Assembly: GCA_947501635.1 (NCBI GenBank)
Contig: CANMWT010000012.1
Location: 1-64,000 of the forward strand
Direction of reading: 5' to 3'
Source: an uncultured Roseobacter sp.
GTDB lineage: Bacteria; Pseudomonadota; Alphaproteobacteria; Rhodobacterales; Rhodobacteraceae
Length of the DNA stretch: 64,000 nucleotides
Shown here piece after piece: positions 27,222-38,160 of the stretch (position 1 is its first letter; every line of letters starts with the position of its first letter). Below the pieces are notes generated by a model, which saw nothing but the letters and a program-made list of their open reading frames with translations, ran no database searches and was not told where the DNA came from. The position numbers were made by a program, and so were the translations under genes.

Positions 27222-27866
27222 ATGTCACGCGATGCGCTTCTGGCCAAAATCGACCACGCCAACGCCGGGCGGGGTGACATGGATGTAAAAGCGGCGGCGG
27301 ATGCGCTGATCGCAGAGCCAGACCGGTTTCGCGTCACTTTCAACGATCAACCGCTCTATGACCGTTTCGTCGAGAAAGCAACGTCAGAGACCGTGACTGC
27401 GACCGTGGAAACGCTGGATGCACTGGCCGACGTGCCTGCCGCCGTTGCAGCCTATATGGCAGCCAGGGATTTGGGGAACCGGATCGCACTACAGCCGCGC
27501 GAAAGCCTGACCGCGCTTGACTGGTCCGCTTTTGAGACCGCCGCAACTGCCCAGATGAACGAAGTTCTGGCGCTGACATTCGCAGATGCAGCGATTGCGG
27601 AAACAGGCTCTTTGGTGTTTCGCACCGGGCCCGATGCCCCAGTGCTACTGAACTTTCTGCCGCTGCACCACCTTGCCGTCGTGCGCCGCAGCGCCATCCT
27701 GCCGCATATGGAAGACGTATTTGACCATTTCGGAACATCCGCCGCGGACCAACCCCGCAGCCTGAATATCATCACCGGGACAAGCGGGACGGCGGATATC
27801 GAAGCAAAAAACGTCAGAGGCGCGCATGGTCCGCGTTTCATGCATATATATTGCCTGTCAGGTTAG
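27222..27866 (+). CDS. lutC: Lactate utilisation protein LutC (LUD domain)
   Basis: This 214-residue LUD-domain protein has AIAETGSLVFRTG and LNFLPLHHLAVVRRSAIL, and the C-terminal NIITGTSGTADIEAKNVRGAHGP block typical of YkgG/LutC (key words SGTADIE and VRGAHGP). It is the third gene of lutABC. A 139-bp AT-richer region separates it from the next small gene. Confidence 0.88.
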   Translation: MSRDALLAKIDHANAGRGDMDVKAAADALIAEPDRFRVTFNDQPLYDRFVEKATSETVTATVETLDALADVPAAVAAYMAARDLGNRIALQPRESLTALDWSAFETAATAQMNEVLALTFADAAIAETGSLVFRTGPDAPVLLNFLPLHHLAVVRRSAILPHMEDVFDHFGTSAADQPRSLNIITGTSGTADIEAKNVRGAHGPRFMHIYCLSG

Positions 27867-28004
27867 TTAATTAACATAACGTTGATTATCCGCCTACGAG
27901 TAACGAAGCCGTGAGCATATTCAAATCGGTCCTTCGCCAACCCGATTTGGCACTATATTACAGAACATACCTCACGACATTACCTTTCACAGAAAGATGA
28001 CATC

Positions 28005-28256
28005 ATGCGCGCTGCCTTCTTGATTGCCGGTCTTTTGCTGACTGGCGCTTGTTCGACCGTCGGAAATGAATCCTTCAGCACGATTACCCTAAATGGCCGC
28101 GAGTATGAGCTGCGCACCCGCGCCATGGAAGGCCCACAAGGCCCCTATACCTCTCACGCCATTCGTGGCAGCAACGGGTCATTCCGGACATGTAATCCAG
28201 AATCCCCAGGCTCCTGTGAAGCGGCGTTGAAAAACAACCGACCGTCCAGCCGATAA
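28005..28256 (+). CDS. Small lipoprotein of unknown function (83 aa)
   Basis: The product has a short lipoprotein signal peptide (MRAAFLIAGLLLTGACS; lipobox LTGAC) and a soluble ~65-residue domain with two Cys (FRTCNP and GSCEAAL) that could form a disulfide. I do not recognise the family. An AAAGATGACATC leader precedes the ATG. It is convergent with idi, the last gene of the photosynthesis minus-strand operon, and so marks the left edge of the photosynthesis cluster. Confidence 0.6.
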   Translation: MRAAFLIAGLLLTGACSTVGNESFSTITLNGREYELRTRAMEGPQGPYTSHAIRGSNGSFRTCNPESPGSCEAALKNNRPSSR

Positions 28257-28270
28257 CAGGATAAAGAACG

Positions 28271-28289
28271 GCGCGGTTCAGCACCGCGC
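28271..28289. terminator. Hairpin at the convergent end of the lipoprotein gene and idi
   Basis: GCGCGGT-TCAGC-ACCGCGC is a perfect 7-bp stem lying between the two stop codons. It has no T-run on either side, so it is a plausible but not classic terminator. Confidence 0.5.
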
Positions 28290-28304
28290 ACCCTGCCTAC
28301 AAAG

Positions 28305-28844
28305 CTATTCGGCGGCGACCTCCGCCAAGGTGCCAAAAATGGTTGGGGCGTGATCGCGCAGATAGATGCGCAGCCAAGGTGTGAACCGCTCCGGTGTTGC
28401 CTCGACCTGATCCAGCAGATCAACGTAACGCACCCATTCGACGGCCATCACCTCGTCGGGGTTGGGCGTGACTGACAACGCACTGTCAGCGTCGGCAACG
28501 TATACGTCCACAACCTCGTGTTCAATCAACCCCCCGCCCACATCGGCACGGTACTCCAGATGGTGGCGGTGCTTGGGGTTCAATCCGCTGATGCCCAGTT
28601 CTTCGTCCAAACGACGCACTGCACATACGTCCGGCGCTTCGTCCCATTCAGGATGCGTACAGCAGGTATTCGTCCAAAGGCCGGGCGTATGGTACTTGCA
28701 CAGCGCCCGCTGCTGCATGAGCACCGCATCCCCCTTGAGAACAAACACCGACACAGCCTTGTGCCGCAGACCCTTCACATGGGCCTCCAGTTTTTCCACC
28801 GGTGTCAGCGTACCGTTTACCCAGGCAGGGATCATGATGGTCAT
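28305..28844 (-). CDS. idi: Isopentenyl-diphosphate delta-isomerase (type I)
   Basis: Idi interconverts IPP and DMAPP, feeding the geranylgeranyl chain of bacteriochlorophyll and the carotenoids. This 179-residue Nudix-fold enzyme shows TNTCCTHPEWDE (catalytic Cys) and RRLDEELGIS (Nudix Glu residues), with EHEVVDVYVA carrying the second active-site Glu. The ATG overlaps the bchP stop (ATGA), making it the last gene of the ppaA-to-idi transcript. Longer in-frame upstream codons belong to bchP in another frame. Confidence 0.92.
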   Translation of the reverse strand: MTIMIPAWVNGTLTPVEKLEAHVKGLRHKAVSVFVLKGDAVLMQQRALCKYHTPGLWTNTCCTHPEWDEAPDVCAVRRLDEELGISGLNPKHRHHLEYRADVGGGLIEHEVVDVYVADADSALSVTPNPDEVMAVEWVRYVDLLDQVEATPERFTPWLRIYLRDHAPTIFGTLAEVAAE

Positions 28845-30019
28845 ACGCGTGTCGTTGCCACAATGCCGGTAAGATGCGCAAGGTTTTTCAGGCCGATTTT
28901 CAGATGGGCCATCGGTCTTGCCCGCACCAACTTTTTGTTCATATAGGCTTCGAAAGTCAGGCGCTGCACGTCGATATCGTGGCACAGCGACACAAAACGC
29001 TCGCGCCTTTCGTCACTGCGGTAATAGGCGTTTTGCATGGATCCCAGCACGCGGAAAACCATTTTATGCTCTTTCATAAAGAGCTGGCGCGCGAGCCGCA
29101 GGTCTTTCACCCGCCCCGAGGCCAGCGTGGCGGCACAGGCGGTCGCGGCCACCCTGCCCCCGACCATGGCATAGTAAATCCCTTCGCCAGAGCTTGGCGC
29201 GACAACCCCCGCCGCATCGCCGGCAAGCAGCACGTCCTTGCCGTTGTCCCAGCGGTCCAGCGGACGCAACGGGATCGGCGCACCTTCCCTGCGGATCGTT
29301 TCGCAATCCGCCAGCCCCGAGGCTTCGCGCAGCGCAGCCGTTGCCTCTTTGAGGTTCACCGATGAGATTTCTGTCCCCATTCCAACGCTGGCGCTGTTGC
29401 CATGCGGGAAAACCCAGCCGTAAAAGTCCGGTGAGATGGCGCCGTCATAGATCACGTCACAGCGTTCAGGGTCATAGACATCCGTCTTGGGCGGGGCTTT
29501 GATGATCTCGTGATAGGCAAAAACCAGCGGCACCTTGTCGGCGTCCTTCACTTCGGCAAGGCCCACGCGGGACTTTGCGCCATCCGCACCGATCACAAGC
29601 TTGCATGGCAGTTCACGTTCTTCCTGCGTGGCTTTATCGCGGTAGATCACAACCGGCGTACCGTTCGGGCGTTCGATCCGCACAAAGGTACCTGTAAAGT
29701 AAGCGGCACCGGCATCGGCGGCGCGGGCGCGCAGGAAGGGATCGAAATCCTTGCGGTCCACCATCCCGACAAAGCCGTTCTCGATCGGGATATCCACCAT
29801 GCGACCGGTGGGCGATATCATCCGTGCCGTGTTCACCTTGGCCAGAAGCTGGTCATCTGTGATGTGAAAGTCCTGCATCAGCCGGGGTGGGATAGCCCCA
29901 CCGCAGGGTTTGATCCGCCCTTCCCTGTCCAGCAAAGCCACCTTGTGACCTGACTGCACCAGATCGAGGGCAGCTGTGGCCCCAGACGGCCCCCCGCCCA
30001 CAACAACTACATCATACAT
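28841..30019 (-). CDS. bchP: Geranylgeranyl bacteriochlorophyllide a reductase
   Basis: BchP reduces the geranylgeranyl tail to phytyl in three steps. This 392-residue flavoprotein has the FAD-binding VVVGGGPSGATAALDL at the N-terminus, LVIGADGAKSRVG in the middle and VLLAGDAAGVVAPSSGEGIYYAM, which are the canonical motifs of the geranylgeranyl reductase family. It lies between bch2 (three bases upstream) and idi, as in other purple-bacterial clusters. Confidence 0.95.
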   Translation of the reverse strand: MYDVVVVGGGPSGATAALDLVQSGHKVALLDREGRIKPCGGAIPPRLMQDFHITDDQLLAKVNTARMISPTGRMVDIPIENGFVGMVDRKDFDPFLRARAADAGAAYFTGTFVRIERPNGTPVVIYRDKATQEERELPCKLVIGADGAKSRVGLAEVKDADKVPLVFAYHEIIKAPPKTDVYDPERCDVIYDGAISPDFYGWVFPHGNSASVGMGTEISSVNLKEATAALREASGLADCETIRREGAPIPLRPLDRWDNGKDVLLAGDAAGVVAPSSGEGIYYAMVGGRVAATACAATLASGRVKDLRLARQLFMKEHKMVFRVLGSMQNAYYRSDERRERFVSLCHDIDVQRLTFEAYMNKKLVRARPMAHLKIGLKNLAHLTGIVATTRV

Positions 30020-30022
30020 CTG

Positions 30023-31324
30023 CTATTCTCCCGGCATCATGGCAGGCCGCGCGTCGGCGTCCCGCTTCGGTGAAACAAGCCGCAGGGCAAGCGCCGCCGC
30101 GACCAAGAAAACAAAACCCTCAAAGGCAAAGACAGTGCCATAGGCCAGCGCATCCTGCGACGTGACCAGCCGCATCAGATCGACCATTGCAGTGCCCGCG
30201 AATGATCCGAGGCCAAAGGCAATGGCCTGCGCCGCGCCGAAAAGCCCCATGCGCAGCCCTTCGCGCCCATCGCCACCTTCGCGCGCCAGACCCATCATCG
30301 CACCGATGGCCGCGACGGCGAACGCGCCATTGGCCATTCCGAGCGTCAGAACATTCATCCCGAGCGGCCAGCTTTCTGCATGCATCCCGCCATAGGCGAG
30401 GCCAACAAGCGATATGCCCGACAAAAGGCAACCGCCGACAACCCACACACGGATTGGAACGGTGACCCAACGCGCCAAAAGAGTGCCGCCCAGCAGAACG
30501 GCGATCATGCCGATCAGCGCACCACCGTGGTGCATGCCGCCCAGCTTTGTACTCTCACCCACAGACAGCCCGAATACATGGCCCGCGAAAGGCTCAAGGA
30601 TGAGATCCTGAAGGTTATAGGCGAGCATCGAGGCAAAAACGAAGATGGTGAAAATCCGCACCCGCGGATCAACCCACAATTCTGACAGGACGTCACGGAA
30701 ATCGCCGTCCTTGGCCTCGACCGTACGCTTTGCGCCACGCTCCTGTCCCCAGACCCCCAGCAGTGTCAGACACATCGCAACGGCAGAGACACCAAAGGTC
30801 ACCAGAACCAGCCGCGTATGGGTATATGGGTCCAGCATCTGGCCAGCCGTTATCCCTGTCACTGCCAGCCCAAAGATCATCATGATCCAGACCAGACTAC
30901 CGGCAGGCGCTTGCCGTTCCGCACTGACCCGCGTGGACAAAAGCGCCAGAAGGTTTGTGCCGGCTGACCCGATGCCCAGACCGATCAGCAGAAAGGAAGG
31001 GACCGCCGCGGCAATCCCCGCCCAGGCAACACGTTCCATCAGCCCGACAGACAGGGCCGCACCGATCGCCCCTGCCCCCAGCAAGGCGACTCCGCCTATG
31101 ATCCACGGGGTACGCCGCCCGCCCTGATCCGCCCCGTGGCCAAAGCGTGGTCGCAGGAACTGCGTGCCATAGTATATAGAGACAAGAAGACCCGGCAGGA
31201 TCGCCGGCATCGCAAGCTCGACGACCATCACGCGGTTCATTGTGGCCGTAGTCAGCACGACGATGGCCCCGAGTGACATCTGCACAAGACCCAGACGCGC
31301 GATCCCACCCCAGCCCAGCATCAT
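30023..31324 (-). CDS. bch2: PucC-family (BCH2) major facilitator protein
   Basis: This 433-residue membrane protein has about 12 hydrophobic segments and PucC/LhaA-family landmarks: NRVMVVELAMPAILPGLLVSIYY at the N-terminus (key words NRVMVVELAMPA), FNMQD-like YNLQDLILEPFAGHVFGLS in the middle, and a late GLFGAAQAIAFGLG. The family is involved in assembling or supplying pigments to light-harvesting complexes; this bchG-bchP position corresponds to the gene often called orf428 or bch2. The ATG at 31324 overlaps the bchG stop (ATGA). An upstream extension to 31549 would run through bchG and is not real. Confidence 0.88.
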   Translation of the reverse strand: MMLGWGGIARLGLVQMSLGAIVVLTTATMNRVMVVELAMPAILPGLLVSIYYGTQFLRPRFGHGADQGGRRTPWIIGGVALLGAGAIGAALSVGLMERVAWAGIAAAVPSFLLIGLGIGSAGTNLLALLSTRVSAERQAPAGSLVWIMMIFGLAVTGITAGQMLDPYTHTRLVLVTFGVSAVAMCLTLLGVWGQERGAKRTVEAKDGDFRDVLSELWVDPRVRIFTIFVFASMLAYNLQDLILEPFAGHVFGLSVGESTKLGGMHHGGALIGMIAVLLGGTLLARWVTVPIRVWVVGGCLLSGISLVGLAYGGMHAESWPLGMNVLTLGMANGAFAVAAIGAMMGLAREGGDGREGLRMGLFGAAQAIAFGLGSFAGTAMVDLMRLVTSQDALAYGTVFAFEGFVFLVAAALALRLVSPKRDADARPAMMPGE

Positions 31325-32220
31325 CCGAGCCCCCGCAAAGCGAATGCAGCGATCATCATACCGCTGATGTAAAGCAACACGCCGGTGCCGTTGTACCACG
31401 GCGCTTTGGCCTTGGGGTCTTTGAACATCACAGTCATGGCCCAGAACTGCAGGCACAAAACCGCGGCAACGCCTGCAGCATGCAGCGGCTTGCCCCAGGC
31501 AAAAAGCAAAAGTGCAACGGTGACTTGCGGCAGGGTCATCACAAGGCACGCCACCTGAGCCGCACGTCTGGGCCCGAGGGTCACAGGCAGTGAATTCACG
31601 CCCATTTCGCGGTCACCTTCCAGCGCTTTGAAATCGTTGAGTGTCATAATGCCGTGCGCGCCCAACCCGTAGAGCAGTGCGACAAGCACCACTTCAAGGC
31701 GTGGCGCGCCCGCGCTCAGCACTGCCGCACCGGTAAACCAAGGCAGCGTTTCATAGCTTAGCCCGACAAGACCAGGCCCCCACCAGCCAGAGCGTTTCAT
31801 CCGGACCGGCTCTGCCGAATAAGCCCATGCCGCCAGGACGCCAATCACGGTCGCGCCAAAGCCCCACGGCCCCAACTGCCAGCCGACAAACAGTGACAAC
31901 CCCGACATCGCCAGCGCAATCCAAAGACCCCAACGGCCCGGAATACGGCCCGACGGGATCGGTCGGTTCGGTTCGTTGATCGCGTCAACATGACGGTCGC
32001 ACCAGTCATTGGCAGCCTGACTCATCCCGCAAACAATCGGCCCTGCGAGGATAACGCCCAGAATGACCAGAACCCACTGCCCCGAAGGCGAGGTACCGGA
32101 CGAAACAACACCACACAGATAGGCCCACATCGGAGGGAACCATGTGATCGGTTTTATCAGCTTGAGGGCGGCAGCAGGTTCGGGAAAACGGCGCGGCTGT
32201 ATGATCTCTGTGACAGACAT
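31321..32220 (-). CDS. bchG: Bacteriochlorophyll synthase (geranylgeranyl transferase)
   Basis: BchG, a UbiA-family membrane prenyltransferase, esterifies bacteriochlorophyllide a with geranylgeranyl diphosphate. This 299-residue protein has KPITWFPPMWAYLCG near the N-terminus, the Asp-rich NDWCDRHVDAINEPNRPIPSG motif (key words NDWCDRHVDA) and the second motif NDFKALEGDREMGV. The family-conserved N-terminus MSVTEI puts the start at 32220. There is no ribosome-binding site at normal spacing, and a PpsR box begins two bases upstream. Confidence 0.95.
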   Translation of the reverse strand: MSVTEIIQPRRFPEPAAALKLIKPITWFPPMWAYLCGVVSSGTSPSGQWVLVILGVILAGPIVCGMSQAANDWCDRHVDAINEPNRPIPSGRIPGRWGLWIALAMSGLSLFVGWQLGPWGFGATVIGVLAAWAYSAEPVRMKRSGWWGPGLVGLSYETLPWFTGAAVLSAGAPRLEVVLVALLYGLGAHGIMTLNDFKALEGDREMGVNSLPVTLGPRRAAQVACLVMTLPQVTVALLLFAWGKPLHAAGVAAVLCLQFWAMTVMFKDPKAKAPWYNGTGVLLYISGMMIAAFALRGLG

Positions 32221-32221
32221 G

Positions 32222-32239
32222 TGTAAACTATGCCTGACA
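32222..32239. promoter_or_regulatory. PpsR/CrtJ box immediately before bchG
   Basis: TGT-N12-ACA with both half sites exact. It lies two bases from the bchG ATG inside the 70-bp ppsR-bchG gap, so it would occupy the leader or a very short promoter. Such a box occurs by chance about once in 4 kb, but its position at a pigment gene start makes it credible. Confidence 0.55.
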
Positions 32240-32290
32240 CCTTGAGTCGGCGCAAGAGGAGAGTCAGCCCGCAAAGCGCATGCCGCAGGC

Positions 32291-33715
32291 TTATCCGTTT
32301 TTGTTCAGAAGTCCGTATTTACGCAGTTTCACGTAAAGGCTCTGGCGCGACAAACCCAACATTTCAGCCGCCGCCACGCGGTTGTTGCTCGTCAGTTCAA
32401 CCGCAGTCTGGATGCACATCTTTTCGACCACATCCGTCGTTTCGGCCACGATATCCTTCAACGACGCGGAGCCGACCAGATCCATCACGTTACGTGCAGG
32501 TTCCGCAGGGACATTTGCGGGTCCGCCAGCGGTGACGGTCCGCGACGTTTCCGTGCGGCTCACGTCTCGGATGATACAGCCGATCGCCGGAACATCCGTA
32601 TCATCCAGATGGGTTGCCGAAATCTCGACCGCCAGTCGCGTGCCCAGGTCATTGACCAGTTTGGTCGCATAGATGCGCATATGGCCCGTGCGCTGGGGCT
32701 GCTCAACCAGCACGCCGAGGTCGATCTGCCCGCGGCCTAGAAAATCGTTCAGACTACGCCCGACAACATCCGACAAATGCGCCGCACCCACCAGATCCAT
32801 AAAGCTTTCGTTGACAGAGATAATCACCCCTTTGGGCGTCATGAACAACATCGCGTCGCTGCCCGCGCGGAACAGGGCAAGCGCATGATTGGTCGCTGTA
32901 TCCGCGCGGTTTGCATCCGCGGCCTGCGTGTCAATGCGGCACATCAATACCCGCTGGCCACCCGCGCGAAAGACGACGGGATGCACCACCACTGGCGTCT
33001 TTGTCCGCCCTGCAGTCAGCGTGACCCGCCCCTCTTCTTCCGACAGGGTTGCGTTCATCAGGCTCTCGGTCAACTCGACGGTAGACCGATCCGTGAAATG
33101 CTGCGCAAAGCTGCTGCCGCGTAACGCATCCTTGCTCAACCCCAGCAGAGTGGCCGCTGCATCATTGGCGTCTTCGACGCGCCCATTCTGAACGGCGACG
33201 AAAACAACCGCCTGATTGGTATGCGACAGCAGCACGCGGTACCGCGCGTCGAATTCCCGACGCGCCTCATAACCTTGCTCCAGAGCAATCTGCGCCTGAA
33301 CCAGCTGCTGCTGGGTCTCTGCAATCGGGCGTAAATCGCGCCCGAGCAAAAGAGCTGCATTCTCGTGGCCAAAGCGGTGGAAGGTATAGCGCACCGGATA
33401 CTGCCAAACCGCGTTGTCACTGTGGTTCAGCTCCAGCTGCTTTTTGGGAATCTCGCCCAGCAGATAGGCGGCATGGGCTTTTTCGAACTTGGGGGCGGAT
33501 TCACGTGTCAAAAATTCGGTGACGGACCGCCCTTCCCAGTGTTTGAGATCGCCGAAGGTTTCGCTATGCGCGTTGACCACAACAGACAGGATAATGGCAT
33601 CGGCAGACACAACCAGCGCAATATCAGATGCCGCGGCAATGATACTACTCAGGAACTCCGGCTCAATCAGCGGCACCGAACCGCTGGACCAGAATGTGCT
33701 GCCGCCGGACGTCAT
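32291..33715 (-). CDS. ppsR: Photosynthesis gene repressor PpsR/CrtJ
   Basis: PpsR is the redox- and light-dependent repressor of bch, crt and puc genes, binding TGT-N12-ACA. This 474-residue protein has an N-terminal domain, a Gln-rich linker helix (ETQQQLVQAQIALEQG), two PAS domains (about 160-260 and 285-390) and a FIS-type HTH at the C-terminus (NRVAAAEMLGLSRQSLYVKL). Cysteines occur at LMCRIDT, IGCIIRD and VEKMCIQTA; the last, in the DNA-binding domain, likely matches the redox-active Cys of other PpsR/CrtJ proteins. The start overlaps the ppaA stop (ATGA). Confidence 0.95.
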   Translation of the reverse strand: MTSGGSTFWSSGSVPLIEPEFLSSIIAAASDIALVVSADAIILSVVVNAHSETFGDLKHWEGRSVTEFLTRESAPKFEKAHAAYLLGEIPKKQLELNHSDNAVWQYPVRYTFHRFGHENAALLLGRDLRPIAETQQQLVQAQIALEQGYEARREFDARYRVLLSHTNQAVVFVAVQNGRVEDANDAAATLLGLSKDALRGSSFAQHFTDRSTVELTESLMNATLSEEEGRVTLTAGRTKTPVVVHPVVFRAGGQRVLMCRIDTQAADANRADTATNHALALFRAGSDAMLFMTPKGVIISVNESFMDLVGAAHLSDVVGRSLNDFLGRGQIDLGVLVEQPQRTGHMRIYATKLVNDLGTRLAVEISATHLDDTDVPAIGCIIRDVSRTETSRTVTAGGPANVPAEPARNVMDLVGSASLKDIVAETTDVVEKMCIQTAVELTSNNRVAAAEMLGLSRQSLYVKLRKYGLLNKNG

Positions 33716-34494
33716 ACAGACTTCTGTGCTTTAATGCGCTTCATGCAAAAAGCCACAGCTTCTTCTGCTAAGTTGGTCACTATATCTGCACCTGTGAACT
33801 CAATCACGACTTCTTTTTCTACCTTCAGAGCTCCCCCAACCGCCAAAACCGGAGGAACTGGGACTGCTTTTCGAATTGTTTGCACTGTATTGCGGGCACT
33901 TTCAAGCGTTTCGCGCCGTGCACAGGTGACCAAAATCAGGTCAGGTGTCTCGGCAAACAGCCTAGCTTTCAACGACCCCATGTCCTCATCATAAGACGTG
34001 GTAACCTCACAGCCCAGCCGCCGCAGCTGTCCGGCCACCACGCTGGCGCCCAGAAAATGCTGTTCGCCCTGCGGAACGATGACAAGCACATCCATTTGCA
34101 GATTGGCGAACTTGGGGTCGGCCTGCACACGTGTCGACGCCTCAGCCAAGAGCGACTGCAGACGCAGAATGCCAATGGTCACATCAGCAAAGTTTATCTT
34201 GTCGTCTTCCCAAAGATCACCCAGCGTACGCGCCGTAGTAGGCACATAAAGGTCGATAATCGCATCAACCGTCAGACGGTAGCCGCGCAACTCGGTCAAC
34301 AAACCATCGGGTGTGAAACTGCCCTTGGCCAGAACCGCGCGCAACATGTGGTCAAGCACGAACTGCCGCAGACCGTCAAAAGACACAGCCTGCCGACCAC
34401 GCAAGACAGAGATCACCTTGGACGCCAAAGCATCCACGGTCTCGGTCCGGTTGCGCTGAACGCCACGCGGGTCTGCTTGATCGTCCGTCGACAT
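33712..34494 (-). CDS. ppaA: Cobalamin-binding photosynthesis regulator PpaA/AerR
   Basis: PpaA/AerR is the antirepressor partner of PpsR/CrtJ and binds B12 or heme. This 260-residue protein has an N-terminal helical domain (about 60-125), then a Rossmann-like B12-binding region with VIVPQGEQHFLGASVVAGQL, whose His is the expected cobalt ligand. LILVTCARRETLESARNTV and PPVLAVGGALKVEK follow. Typical for AerR, it sits directly upstream of ppsR with ATGA coupling. It is divergent from bchF across a 284-bp region with two PpsR boxes. Confidence 0.92.
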   Translation of the reverse strand: MSTDDQADPRGVQRNRTETVDALASKVISVLRGRQAVSFDGLRQFVLDHMLRAVLAKGSFTPDGLLTELRGYRLTVDAIIDLYVPTTARTLGDLWEDDKINFADVTIGILRLQSLLAEASTRVQADPKFANLQMDVLVIVPQGEQHFLGASVVAGQLRRLGCEVTTSYDEDMGSLKARLFAETPDLILVTCARRETLESARNTVQTIRKAVPVPPVLAVGGALKVEKEVVIEFTGADIVTNLAEEAVAFCMKRIKAQKSV

Positions 34495-34585
34495 GGCTTT
34501 TCCTCGACGACTCTTCCCTTGAGCACGCAGGCAGAGGCCTCCGCAGAGTCGATGTGTCCAAAAGCGTCTACGGTTGACAGCCGAA

Positions 34586-34603
34586 TGTCAAACAGAATTG
34601 ACA
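34586..34603. promoter_or_regulatory. PpsR box 1 in the ppaA/bchF divergent region
   Basis: TGTCAAACAGAATTGACA is an exact TGT-N12-ACA, 92 bp before the ppaA ATG and 176 bp before the bchF ATG. Its right half overlaps a TTGACA hexamer. Together with box 2 it would let PpsR repress both transcripts. Confidence 0.75.
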
Positions 34604-34728
34604 CTTTTGCTGGTGCAAATCCGGTAAATTCGCAGAATATCGTATAAATACACAACAAAAATTGGGGAAAAAGCGAAAAGCCCGCCAATTTGCACGCAAG
34701 AGGCGTTGTAAACCTAGGCCTTAATCAG

Positions 34729-34746
34729 TGTAAGTTTTAGTTGACA
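34729..34746. promoter_or_regulatory. PpsR box 2 upstream of bchF
   Basis: TGTAAGTTTTAGTTGACA, an exact TGT-N12-ACA whose right half is part of a consensus -35 hexamer TTGACA at 34741-34746. PpsR bound here would directly block RNA polymerase at the bchF promoter. Confidence 0.8.
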
Positions 34747-34768
34747 CTTTTTGATAAAGGCCGATACT
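34741..34768 (+). promoter_or_regulatory. Sigma-70-type promoter candidate for bchF
   Basis: TTGACA at 34741-34746, a 16-base spacer and GATACT at 34763-34768. Transcription would start about 34775, very close to the ATG at 34779. The mRNA is therefore almost leaderless unless translation begins at the in-frame ATG codons at 34803 or 34815. Confidence 0.6.
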
Positions 34769-34778
34769 TTCGTCCAAG

Positions 34779-38149
<3,371 letters not shown>

Positions 38150-38160
<11 letters not shown>

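Noticed and set aside
30023-31549. Longer start for the bch2 gene
   Set aside because: The extra 75 codons run through bchG in another frame and show no conservation; the ATG at 31324 is coupled to the bchG stop.
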